Part shown: positions 26,901 to 37,400 of the stretch, piece after piece
Position numbering within the stretch: the stretch's first letter is position 1
How the letters are laid out: each line of letters opens with the position of its first letter
NCBI RefSeq assembly: GCF_000003815.2
Contig: NC_049985.1
Location: 9,538,247 to 9,602,246 of the forward strand
Source: Branchiostoma floridae
Lineage: Eukaryota; Chordata; Leptocardii; Amphioxiformes; Branchiostomatidae
Reading direction: 5' to 3'
Length of the DNA: 64,000 bases
The notes under the pieces: model-generated
Database searches by the model: none
Told to the model about the DNA's origin: nothing
What the model saw: only the letters and a program-made list of their open reading frames with translations
Position numbers and translations under genes: made by a program

Positions 26901-27642
26901 CCATTCAGGCCATGGCCTTGGGCTGCAAGCAGTTCTATTCAATGAACAAGTCTAACAGTTATAGTACAGACAACACATGTTGTCTGTTAGTAATGTTACA
27001 CTGATCAATAACATGTTTCATGTTGCACAGCCCAGACTTCTACAGAAAGAAGGTAAATGCAACTAATAATAAATACTATGAGTGACAGCAGAATGTCGGA
27101 GGCACATTTGCAAAACTGTCACCACAACACCTTTTTTCCCCAAAAAATTTCTACTGCACTATAAAAATAGACTGATTTTGGTACCTCATTGTTACTGTTA
27201 GTAGCCAAAACAACTATGGTGGTGTCTGGTGACGTGTTTTGGGAATGGTGACAGGAGTTTGACAGTTAATCATTTGTTTACATTACGGCCTTGTAACAGA
27301 ATTTTGAACCTCCAGACCATTTGTGAAATACTGTTTCACGCAAGACGTCTACGTTTTCTCTGTACTACTACACGGTGTGTGCGTTACGTATGGCACACTT
27401 GTTAAAAGTGTGTCGGTTGTCAACTAAAATATTTCACCACGATCATCTCATGTGACGCGTCATGACGTTATTCCTAACATGTTATAACCTGAAGAGACAT
27501 GGGGAACGTATCAAGTTACCTCCTTGAAGGCATAAGGAACACCAAGTACTCCTGCTCCGATGAAGGAGATGAAGATGTTGGCGAAGATCTTGAGGGGGTG
27601 CCTGGTGCCCTCCCCATCCCCGCCTCCACCGCCGACAGACAT
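14916..27642 (-). CDS. AAAP-family amino acid transporter (SLC36/AVT3-like), complete
   Basis: Coding exons (minus): 27642-27520, 26596-26547, 26241-26049, 25732-25696, 24983-24918, 24070-24004, 23306-23226, 22867-22790, then either 20685-20622 or 19876-19807, 19606-19542, 19423-19357, 19118-19070, 18877-18818, 18569-18496, 18189-18038, 17534-17475, 15045-14916. All borders are GT/AG and all phases agree, giving 471 or 473 residues. The family signature is clear: HPLKIFANIFISFIGAGVLG then VPYAFKE in helix 1 (residues 16-41), SQTGFCCSYIIFISQN in helix 3, and EGAGMILALE in helix 6; I expect about 11 helices. A charged loop (about 67-135) separates helices 2 and 3. The C-terminus has two N-glycosylation sequons (NQT, NGT). 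AAAP proteins carry amino acids across plasma or lysosomal membranes, often with protons; substrate cannot be read from sequence. The start is the only Met in the open frame before the conserved block. Confidence 0.94.
15077..16024. mobile_element. 948-bp non-autonomous element bounded by TTAA (piggyBac- or Kolobok-like)
   Basis: Both ends are TTAA followed by the inverted repeat CCCTCAAACCA. The motif GGGGTCAAAACTGACCCC is near the left end, again near 15810-15830 and at the right end, so the subterminal regions are repetitive. TTAA duplication is typical of piggyBac and Kolobok superfamilies; I see no transposase frame. It lies in the last transporter intron, with its edge only 31 bp from the exon 17 acceptor. 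Confidence 0.85.
15614..15667. promoter_or_regulatory. Two CRE palindromes flanking a YY1-type motif inside the TTAA element
   Basis: TGACGTCA (full CREB/ATF palindrome) occurs at 15614-15621 and 15660-15667, with AAGATGGCGGC (YY1 consensus) at 15635-15645 between them. The cluster lies in the middle of the transposable element. Function is inferred from motifs only. Confidence 0.5.
16092..16739. mobile_element. 648-bp DNA transposon derivative with perfect 9-bp duplication
   Basis: The inverted repeats share GACTCGGACCATTACCAA and a following TCGGCCCA block; several further copies of the ACTCGGACCAT/GGTCCGAGT motif lie just inside both ends. GTATCACAC is duplicated exactly at 16083-16091 and 16740-16748. 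There is no transposase frame, so it depends on a partner elsewhere. Confidence 0.88.
16938..17277 (+). mobile_element. hAT-type MITE, copy 1 (340 bp)
   Basis: Its ends are CAGGGCTTTAGCCAGC and the complement of CAGGGGTCTAGCCAGC; CAGGG termini are typical of hAT elements. The 8-bp duplication AACTTTCA flanks it exactly (16930-16937 and 17278-17285), also as in hAT. Internal repeats of TCCGTCAATTGACGGA are visible. It has no transposase. A second copy lies inverted at 21966-22306. Confidence 0.92.
19807..20685 (-). other. Mutually exclusive exon pair 9a/9b of the transporter
   Basis: Exon 9a (20685-20622, 64 nt) and exon 9b (19876-19807, 70 nt) both accept the two-base phase left by exon 8 and both end in codons for IYCYE at phase 0. 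9a codes SPKMYDWNRLSFMFAIS and 9b codes RLHPKLMTLDGVPMFFGMA before that shared end. Neither length is divisible by three: joining both, or skipping both, shifts the frame, and 9a followed by 9b reaches a TGA at the end of 9b. The pair therefore must be used one at a time. It forms the first half of predicted helix 6, directly before the EGAGM motif. 9b (FFGMAIY) is closer to the family consensus; 9a is divergent. Confidence 0.9.
21966..22306 (-). mobile_element. hAT-type MITE, copy 2 (341 bp), inverted relative to copy 1
   Basis: The ends CAGGGCATTAGCCAGC and GCTGGCTAGAGCCCTG match copy 1 at 16938-17277 in reverse orientation, and the interior aligns through most of its length (TCCGTCAA...TTGACGGA blocks, GGGGACGC, CGCATACGATAATCTCATTA). 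The flanks TGTTATGG and TGTTTATGG look like a duplication with one inserted base. It lies in transporter intron 8. Confidence 0.88.
23084..23109. repeat. (TTTG)n microsatellite
   Basis: About six perfect units of GTTT follow a short GTGTGT run, in transporter intron 7. Confidence 0.8.
25391..25497 (-). repeat. Dispersed repeat, inverted copy of 3465-3556
   Basis: On the minus strand this starts AGTCAAACCTGTACAAGTCA and then follows the same order of GGACCA, GGCCAA, GGTCC and CTTTTCCA blocks as the copy at 3465. It lies in transporter intron 4. Boundaries are approximate. Confidence 0.6.
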
Positions 27643-29854
27643 TTTCTCGATATCCGGCTCTTCTGTGCGTAGCTTTTTTCCATCAACAACGATGTTAAAC
27701 TGTTTCCTGAGTGCACAGTGCCTGCGTGGCAGTATCCGGTGCGTCAGGAAGACAATGTTGAGTCCTTGGGACAGGTAAGAGCTTGGCCGGACTCAGGTAA
27801 CACCCTGGCCACGTCGCGCAGCCACATAATAACTAACCACACAAACAGGTCAAAGGTCATATCTGGACGATACCATTACAGCACGTGGTGGGGAATCTGG
27901 GGATGGTCAATACCCAGTGTGAATGTTTTACGGTGCCTTGTACAATGCTAATGTCACACTGAGAGGAAACCAATGTCTTGAAGTAACTAACGCCTAAAGT
28001 GATCATTCATAGTACATGGGTGCAGTTTTCAAAATGCCGAATGACAAAGTTACAGTTGTATCTCATTGGCCCTTTATATTACATGACAATACTCAATAAA
28101 ACAGTTGGCGTCTTTTGCGCGGCTCTCTGGTCAACATTTCATTCTTCAAAGCAAGGAGCTTTTACCAACAGGAGAGAGCACATATTACTGATTCATTACT
28201 TTCTTTTGTTCCTATGTTCGTAGCGAGTGTGACCAGAAAATCCCCTTGTTCAAAGTTGTACCGATAAAACGTTACCAACATGATTCTCGCTATGTTTTAT
28301 AACTGTTTAATAAAAGCCCACACTGTTTTCAGTACAGGTATTTCCCCAAGAACACACACTAGTCTCCAGGTAGTCTCTAGCCAGCCCCTTTAGCTGGCTC
28401 TACAAGTCGTTTTGTTTTATTGCGGCATAATAGTTCTATAACTATTGCCCTAGCTATATAGGCCGCTGTGGTCAGCCTCCATAGACATCGTTAGAGGCCG
28501 TTGCATATACGTACATGACAGACTGCCAAGAACCTATCCAGGTGAATTGACGTGGCATTGATATTGAGGGGGAGTTTCAGATAAGTGTCACCATGTACAA
28601 AAGAAAAACTGCCCTAAAAATAGAAGTAGCCGACTCCTGCGACATAAAGAAGTCAATCGAAGTTGACGGTAAGGTGCATTACTGCGCATGGCTGATAACG
28701 CACACGATCAATTCTAAGCTCGAGAGGTCAAGCGCCGGAGTCGTGACGAAAATGGCTCTAACAAGCTGATCTCAGATAGGCCCTTGGAAAGAATCGCCTT
28801 CCTAGAAGATGTCTATAAAGGAGAGTGCGTAGGCTTTTATTTCGCATTAGATTATCATTGTGACGTCCCCACCCACGCCATACAGGCTGCGCTACGCGGG
28901 GAATGGCTTAGTAAAATCCATACCGCAACTGCGCACACACAAAACGTCAGCGTACGTCATTGTTACTGTGGTAGCAGACAGGTCTATGTGCGAGATAACG
29001 TGCTCTCACGGCTGTACCTCAAACTGTGGTCTAGACATTACTGAATTCTCAGGATATAAATCAGATTCGAACGTACTGTGCGTCCGTAATTAGCATGGTT
29101 CGATATCTCAAATATATTTGCTTCACCGGGAATGACAAAATGATCGTTTAATTTCCTTTCATTACAAAATTTGGCAAGAAGATCAGTGACGTCATTGGTA
29201 AAAACGAGTTGTTCTAAGTATTTCTGCACTGAATTGGACTTAATTTAAGAAAGCTCTTACCACGTGTAACAAGCTTAAGATCCCACGAGTCCGCCAACGT
29301 CGCAATATATAGATACAGACTAGATATAACCAAGGAGGTGATATAACAATGTTGAGCCACATTTTCCCATGCAGCGTTGAATAGGCACTTTATAGATATC
29401 TAGGGGATTTTTAAAGCCACTAACTTCCCACCGTGACAAGAATGTCTGACAAAGCTTGAGTAGCCGTCCAAGAACTCCCCACAAAACGAGAACAAGTCAA
29501 CATTGGTAAAAACGTCATCTCCACAGAGGAACAATACCAAATATGGGGAAGGTAATAAGGTTTAGGTATTACGGAACTTCTACGAAGGTGCCGACGCAGT
29601 CAATGCGAAAGCGTGTCCGTAAACGACTTCACCTGCGTTTGTTCCATATCGCCAATTCGGAACACGTCCGCGTGTCTGGTTCTGTGAGCATGAATAACGT
29701 CATCTTGTACTCTCCCTAACGGCGCGCCCTTTCACTTCTACTTGCCGGTCCAGCCACATACGATCACCCGCTGCTTCCACAAAATCTGATGTCTTCTTCC
29801 GTTTCAAGTCATAAGTCTTAAAATTAACAATTTCTATTCTTCGTGGAATTGAAT

Positions 29855-29947
29855 AAGTTACATACGACACATATTATCATGATCATAAATGTAACGTCAT
29901 AAAGTTACATACGACACATATTATCATGATCATAAATGTAACGTCAT
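29855..29947. repeat. Two-copy 47-bp tandem duplication
   Basis: Copies start at 29855 and 29902 and are identical through their visible length (AAGTTACATACGACACATAT and onward to AACGTCAT). Each copy includes the palindrome ATCATGATCAT-like core. Perfect identity points to a recent duplication or an assembly artefact. Confidence 0.9.
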
Positions 29948-30622
29948 ATCTGTACATTCAAGGAGCTTTTATATACTAGTATAGCATAGCTAATGCTATA
30001 TCTGTTTTCTATCTATACTTTTGCGTTTAACCATTGTGGGCTTAACTGCCTCGAGAAAATGATAATTCCTTTGTGGTGCGGGTCGTGTTGTATTAGAGTG
30101 GACCATTTCTGTCTGACACACGAGGGAATTGCTTTTCTTCTATCTCCAAACGTGCCAGTTTATTGTACTCCCTGGGGCAAATCCGGCTAACACCACGGTC
30201 GGGCTTGTACGTGATATTGCATTCTGTACGATTTCCACAACATATCTCACGGGCTGAGCAATCCACTAAAAATGCACCTTAAATCTAATAGCCATCCACG
30301 ATAATAGCGGATGGAGCCATATAAAAATATCCATTCAGACAATGCGTTTTAATAATCATTCAGAAACACTAGTAGTCAGGACAGAGATTATATGATGTAC
30401 GGCACGTTTGTAATAAACGTCATTTCTGTTGCCCAAACATGATATCGGGGTTTGTTTTTGAAGTACACATCCATTATCCAAGCTTTAGCCGGCCATATCT
30501 GACGTGTGTCCTTCCACAAAGATCACGTCCTTGCGTTAGCAGTCGTGACTGGGGAGCGAATACTCGACGCGGTAATCGGCCAGCTTTCTTTCCATTCCAG
30601 TGGTGTAAGAAAGCTGTCTAAT

Positions 30623-30685
30623 GTCTTAGTAGATGCTGTGGAGTGTCTTAGTAGATGCCGTGGAGTGTCTAGATGCTGTGGAGTG
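30623..30685. repeat. 22-bp minisatellite, three units
   Basis: The unit GTCTTAGTAGATGCTGTGGAGT occurs twice with one C/T difference, then once with an internal deletion of four bases. Confidence 0.85.
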
Positions 30686-30874
30686 TGCTTTAATTCGCAG
30701 CCAAGTGTTGCTTTGTCCCTTATTTTATAGTCTGTTCAGAGAGCACTGTGATAATAAAAACGCTGTGATCTTATGGTCCGAATTCGCCGTGAAACACGTC
30801 CAGGAACAAAACTGTGTTACGGGTAACAATTGCCTCAAATGACCTGTTTGGAGATTTGTCTCTACGGATGAAAC

Positions 30875-30880
30875 TTTATT
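30875..30880 (-). terminator. Candidate polyadenylation signal of NEIL3
   Basis: AATAAA on the minus strand lies about 570 bp after the NEIL3 stop codon and is a plausible end for its 3' UTR. Confidence 0.55.
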
Positions 30881-31445
30881 GACAAAAGAAAGGCAAGATA
30901 TGAATCATAATACTACATAAAATCAAAGTAGTTTAAAATATATAGACACTGTTTGAGGCATTTTCCAGTGTATACATTAAAAGGGTTGTCACATCTTGAA
31001 AGGCTCTTGGCCACAGTCCCCTGAGCTATTGCCTTAATAAATGTACAAAGACAGGAAACATGAAGACAGTAACTCTGAAGTGTGTGTTAAGCACATGATA
31101 TTTTGAGTATTGCAAGGACATCAAGGACATGCCTGATAGTCCTCTTCCTGTTATTCGGTCCACTCTTAATCTTCAGAACCACTTTGTTTATGGTAATGCT
31201 GATAGTCAAGGCTAGTCTAGATCAGCCTAAACATTTTTGCAGTTCTGATGTAATAAATATCCAGATTGACGATAAATTAGTGATGAAAAGCATTAGAATT
31301 TGTACCTTTGTTTCATGTTCCAAAATGCTCTACATTAAAATCTATACCTTAACAAATACAAATGGTGAGATGTGAGCAAGGACATCTCACATGATATATG
31401 TTCAAGATTTATAGCAATTTGAGATGATCGACAGGTGCAACAAGA

Positions 31446-34400
31446 TCATACCCACTGGAAAAAGGGACATTGTTTTCCCCGTTCCAGACGACAGGTGTAA
31501 AAGTTCTTGCCGTTATTAACACCCTGCTTTAGAACAGTCCTCTTGACACAACGTTTCCCATGGTTACACAGGGGAAAATTGTCATCAGCCCACTGGAAAA
31601 AAAGCAAATATTTTGTCATTACTTTCATGTCAAGTATAAAATGGTCGTAAATTGCTAGCAAATATTTGTTTTCTTCAATTTCTAACCTGCTTGCATGCAT
31701 TGCTCTTGGACATGAAACAAATGGAAAATAAAATTTCCTTTTCCCAAATGGGCCATTGAAACAGTGGATATGGTGCTACCTTTAAACAAAGGACATTATG
31801 TATTTGTGTTAATACCATTAATAGTTACAAAGACTGAACAAGGACGCAACTGAATAACTGACCTGAAAGAATTGGCACTGTTTTCCTCGAGGCATGGAGC
31901 AACAGAAGAATGGGCGACCATAGTTATCTCCCTTCTTCCTGGCAGTCCTTTCTACACACACCTTGTTGTGCTGCTTGCAGCACATGACTGTATTACTTCC
32001 TTCAGTACCCCTGGCCACTTTGGATCCATTACTGTGAAAAGTGATTTCATGTTGTGGTCTTTCCAATCTGTTGCCGGCAGCATCTGAATTAAACCCAATC
32101 GCTGCCGACGGTACACGCGTGCCCGAGGGGCTTGTTAATGGTGCTGACTCTAATCTAGCTAGCTTGCCAGAGGCAGGAATGGTTGGCTTTGTGACTATCA
32201 CACCTGAGCTGCAAGGCAATTCTCTTTTCCGCGATACCTGTCCGTTACATGGAGAAGGCGTCCCATCTGGCACCGATGGCAATGAAGAGTGAACACTATC
32301 GCCATCGCTAGTCGCAATAACTCGTTGCAACTGCTCTCGGCTATTTTCTGGTTCACTTCTAGGCCCTTCACAAACGAGGCATACCTTAGTGTCCCCATCA
32401 TTTACCAGAGTGCACAGTGAACAGGTCCACTCTGTATCGGACAAACGTCCTGTGGAGGACAGAGGTTTGGGTGACCCACATGCTGAACACATTCCTGCTT
32501 TTCCTTTATTGATTAAGGTGCAGACTGAACATGTCCATTCCTGGTCATCAGCTCTTGAATGGCCTCCAGTGGTAACCCAGCCAATAAGGCTGTTCTTTGT
32601 GGGCAAAATCCTGCAAACAAAAATAGTCAAAGTCACATTCAAGTCTTAATATCAATCACTGGGGCTGCAATGTTCCAACTACAACTTCAGTGAAATACCT
32701 GACCTGGAATGTGTTTGGAAATTTCTAAACCTTTGTGCTTGATACAAAATCTTTCAGTGCAGTAGTCACAAAGGATAATGCCTTATTTCCATAGTCTCAG
32801 GAAGGAAAATAGATTGCCCCCTTCAACTTTGAAGACAGATGTATAGTTATCACTACTAAATCTGTTTGAACTCTAGTCCAATCATACTCTTAAGATGCTG
32901 TGTTCTCTATAGCTACTTGCCTCGCAGAAGAGGATTAACTTATTGTGTTCAATAATTGTGACAAAAAAGATGGGTTTTATTCCTCTAGAATCATTTAGGA
33001 AGGCTAAATCAGCTTTAGAGGAGATTGAAGAAAATAATACTCTGGTGTTTGCATGATCATTTCCGTCCCAATGTTAGGAGGAGGATAATCTAAAAGACTG
33101 AAGTCACCCAAATTTAATGTTGGTACAGAGGGGAGGGAAAATAAATGCTATGCCCTCCCCAAAATGGCATGCTTTACCCAAAAAGATAAGTTGCAGGGGT
33201 CACTTAATGTCTATTCATCATGTCCACAAAGTCAAAATACACAGCCATATGACTTTCACTATATATGTTTATCTAAAGTACCAAGCAATGCTTTCGAGCA
33301 TCCATATTTGATTGCTGTCCAAGTTCATCGACTTCTATATGAACTCTACTAAAACTCTCAATGTGGGAGGAGATAAAACGACATGCAGAGGTAACCAGCG
33401 GGCAATAAAGATGACTCATCTGTTCTTTCTACAGTAATAGTGCATTTTCATTCCAATATTTCATAGCAGGTGTTGTGTACAAGTCAAACACACACTTAAT
33501 GAGACTGAGATGTACCCAAAATAAAGTGACCTTTCCAACAGTTGCCAGCCATCTCTGTGAAAAGGTTATGAATGGAGACTTGATTCCTGAAGAGTCATAA
33601 CTACATGTTTGAACCAGTTTGCCATCAATCAATGCAGATTGCCATTTTGAGAAATCTAAGGGTCCCCCTGCTCCATGAACTTGCAGGTTGAACAAGAATA
33701 ACAAAGAGATTGACAGGAGACATCGGTCTTGCAGCAAATCATGCGCAATAAGGATCACTAATGAAGGGACCCAAATCAAAGGGGTTCTCTTACATGTTGA
33801 TGGCAGCTGGTCCTGTAGCCATGTTTTTTGTACCCCAAAATGTCATGTAAGACCTCACCATTAACCCTGAATAGTCAGCACATCACTGCCAGTAGAATGG
33901 CAAACATGTTTTTGTCATAGCCCTGAATGCACTAACAATGAGCAGGATGCCTCTTTGCAGCTTGTGTCATCTGCCTATGTCACACTGTTAGATCAGTGAT
34001 ACATGTCATTAAGTGAAGTCAAATTGGACACACAGCCAGTCTCCATGTGACTAGACGCTTGTGTCAATCTGAAAATAGTGTAGTGGATCTACCAGCCATA
34101 AAAAACATGCATCTAGTGAGTAATACAGGGTGGGGTGGGGTGGGTATAAATTAAGGCTTTCCTTTGAGAGAAGGAATCACTTTGGGGCTGAGAATTTGGG
34201 TATTGGTCAAACAAAAAATTCTCCGCTCTCTGCTTTGTAACCTGTTTCCACTATACATGTCCAAGTGGGACTGCTGGCAACATGCTTCCTCTTAGGAGAC
34301 AGTCATATGTTCTGACAAACCCATGTCCCGAAACCCCTAATAATATGTTCTGATTCCCCCACATTCTGTCATCCCTATATGTTAGGGTTACTTAGGGGTG

Positions 34401-37400
34401 TCTTATGACTCATAATGTAGGGGTGTAACCTACCCCTCCCTACATACATGTATATGTAATTTACAGTGTTTTATCACACCCAGTGCTGTCCCAGTACCTT
34501 CTGTTGTTGATGATAGTCTCAGGGTCTCGTGTTTGACACCCTTCACAGAAGTAGGTCATCCTCCCATTCTCCCCCATCCTGCACACAGTGATCCTCCCCT
34601 GGCACTGGCCACACCACTGTCTCTTGTAGACCTTACAGTGTCTGGACAAGGCTCTGCCCTCCTTCCTACACTGGAGGAAGGGAACGGTTTTAATCAAGCT
34701 GTTCAGCTACAAAATAAAAGAGATTTGATATTCCATTTGAGGTCATTTACATCAGTTAGGTGACTCAGCAGTGATACATCACAATTTTTTGCATCTACAG
34801 CAAATCACATAATTCATCATGCTACATATATATATATATATATATATATAGCTGCTAATGGTATTTATTCATCACTGCTATAAATCCATAAGGATAAACT
34901 GCTTACTACTCATTATCTTTCTATTTTGATACATACACTTGTTTTGACTACTGTCATAAACAAATAAAAGTCTTAAAAAATCATACAACTAAAAAATCCT
35001 TGTCTCCCAAGTAGAGCACACTGTGCTGTCTTGTCACCAAATGATAAACATAGCAACTTCTAGTAAGAACATTATCTACAAACACTATCCAAGGTATTCA
35101 TGTTGTGTTCAGTTCATGCAAGTTAACCCAAGCTCTCGTGTATATAGGAAAGGATATCAAGTCATGTACATTAATTAATTCAAGCAAAGGGGACTCCTGA
35201 AGTTGGGATTAATTTGTATCCATGATACCCCCCAGTTTATTCTACACAGTCCAGACTGTATTCACCACTGACAGTTATCCCAGAATGTCCTTCATGCTTA
35301 TGAATTTGAATGCAGGTCTTTCAGGAACTCATGCACAATCTCTGGCAGACAGCCAAGCCAATCAGTCATACAGGAATGCAGACTGCCAGGCTGAAATCAT
35401 CCAACAATTCATACAGTAAAGACATCTCCCTCAGTCATAGACATGAGGGAACTGTATGTACGACCAACCTTTCCCATATGGACCTTGTTTTAAACCATAT
35501 CATTTTCTTTTCATAACTTCCTTGATCTTACTTATTTCATTTCAATCTTGCTTTCAACATTAAATCAGACCTTTCTCCTCAGTTAGCTTCCAGGTTGGTA
35601 ATAAAGGAAGTGCTGATATTGATTCTCTTTGGTAAAATGCACAAGAAGGTCAGGGACATTGAAAAAGAAGTCCCTCCTACAGTAGCTCAATGCATCAGGA
35701 AATTCAATCAGAGGTGGGGGGATGGGAATGTAATCAATGCAAAGCAGGAGGATCAAAAGGAATTATGCACACAAAAAAGGACAGACAACTAGAAAGATAT
35801 ACTGTAATAGGTGGGAAAAAAGAATCCAAGTCTTAATATCCTTCACAATTATCCATAATACTGTTGTCTCCTTTGAGCATGGGATAGCAAAGATTCATAT
35901 CTTCCTTCAATAAATCTAAGTGCACTACCATCATATCAATACTTAAATCAATCTGAGCAGTAATAGATAAGAAATACATGCTGGAACATCCTGAACCTGA
36001 TCAATGGAATAAAAACAGTCACTGCACATACATTATGAGATATCAAATTCTCCCAGATCTTTACCATTCTTCCAAAACAATTTCCTCCTTTAAAAGTTGT
36101 TACAGAAAGATGGTAAAATTAATAACAAATACAAAATGAGTGGGTTACGTACCTTGTAGAACAACATTGAGAAGTCCCTTGTCATCTTTACCAGGTGCTT
36201 AACATGCTCTTCTTTGAGTTGCAAAACCTGTAGCAAAAGATTTAATAGATACAGAAAAAAAATATCTCTTTCGGGTCACATCTTTGAGAGGCACAGCTGT
36301 CCTCTTATATATGTGCAATGCATTTCTATCTGATTCCTGGTGACATGTAATTGTACATCGACATCTGTACAAGTTTACATCAAACAAGATTGATAAAAAA
36401 AACATAAGATTTTCAACTGGGTGATCAAACAACTGCTGTAATATGCCTACATTTATTTGATAAAATTTATTAATCTTGAGGCAATGGATGCTTGACATTT
36501 AGTTCATGTTCACATACATGTGTATCTACTGCAGACCGCAAAGGATGCCTAAACGACAAGCCGAGCCCAGGAATCATAACCACTCAAATAAATGGGGTGT
36601 GTAAAAATAGCATCAAGAGATAGCCTCTGCGAGCTATGATAAAGATTGAACGACTAAAGGGTGACTGGGTCGTGTAAAAAAAGTACTTGTTTTCAAATGT
36701 GAGGAACAAGTGCTGAGTATGATTAATTTCTACCAAAGTCTTAGGGTACTTCAATTTTCTCTTCCTACTTCTAGATTAATAAACTTCTTTGTTATTTACA
36801 AATCATGGCTACATTCTTCTACGTTTCCTAAAGGCTGTGAGAGGTGTAATTTTTTATAGATAAAATTCTGAACATGCATAGAAGTCTGCTCCGGAAAACA
36901 ATACAAATTTCATGAATACATTGAGTAGAGGGCCCCACTAGCTACATTCATCATGCAACAGCCCACACCCACATCTTTGTATATTGAATGTGAATGAGGA
37001 NNNNNNNNNNNNNNNNNNNNNNNNNNNNNNNNNNNNNNNNNNNNNNNNNNNNNNNNNNNNNNNNNNNNNNNNNNNNNNNNNNNNNNNNNNNNNNNNNNNN
37101 GATCCGGAGTCTGGTAGAGACTAATCAGTAAGGAAGTCTGCCTGTTAGTGTTACACCACCTTTCCACTACAGGCTGCGAGCACTGAGTAATAACCACTGA
37201 CCAACTAAATATTTGACGTGTTTCAGGTTCATGTTTTCTTTGTGTTTTTTTTAATCCTTTGAATTATACTTTTGCATTGTGAATCATATTCCAATCATAC
37301 AATCAATGGTCATACAAATCCAATTTTGGTCATCTAATCATGCTTGCCCAGTTATCACTGTCTCGTGGAAAGGGGGACCTAACTCCCTTTCCTGTACATT

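Larger units (their letters stand above)
27643..31445. other. Intergenic region between the transporter start and NEIL3 end
   Basis: No coding exon was recognised. The part next to 27642 must hold the transporter 5' UTR and promoter; an open frame continues upstream of its start codon to an in-frame TGA without another Met. Two tandem repeats (29855-29947, 30623-30685) and a probable NEIL3 polyadenylation signal (30875-30880) are present. A fragment at 28361-28412 with TAGTCTCC and an AGCCAGC/GCTGGCT pair looks like a broken MITE end. Confidence 0.5.

Noticed and set aside
28361-28412. Sequence with TAGTCTCC and an AGCCAGC/GCTGGCT pair, like MITE ends
   Set aside because: Only short fragments match; no duplication or complete inverted repeat could be defined.
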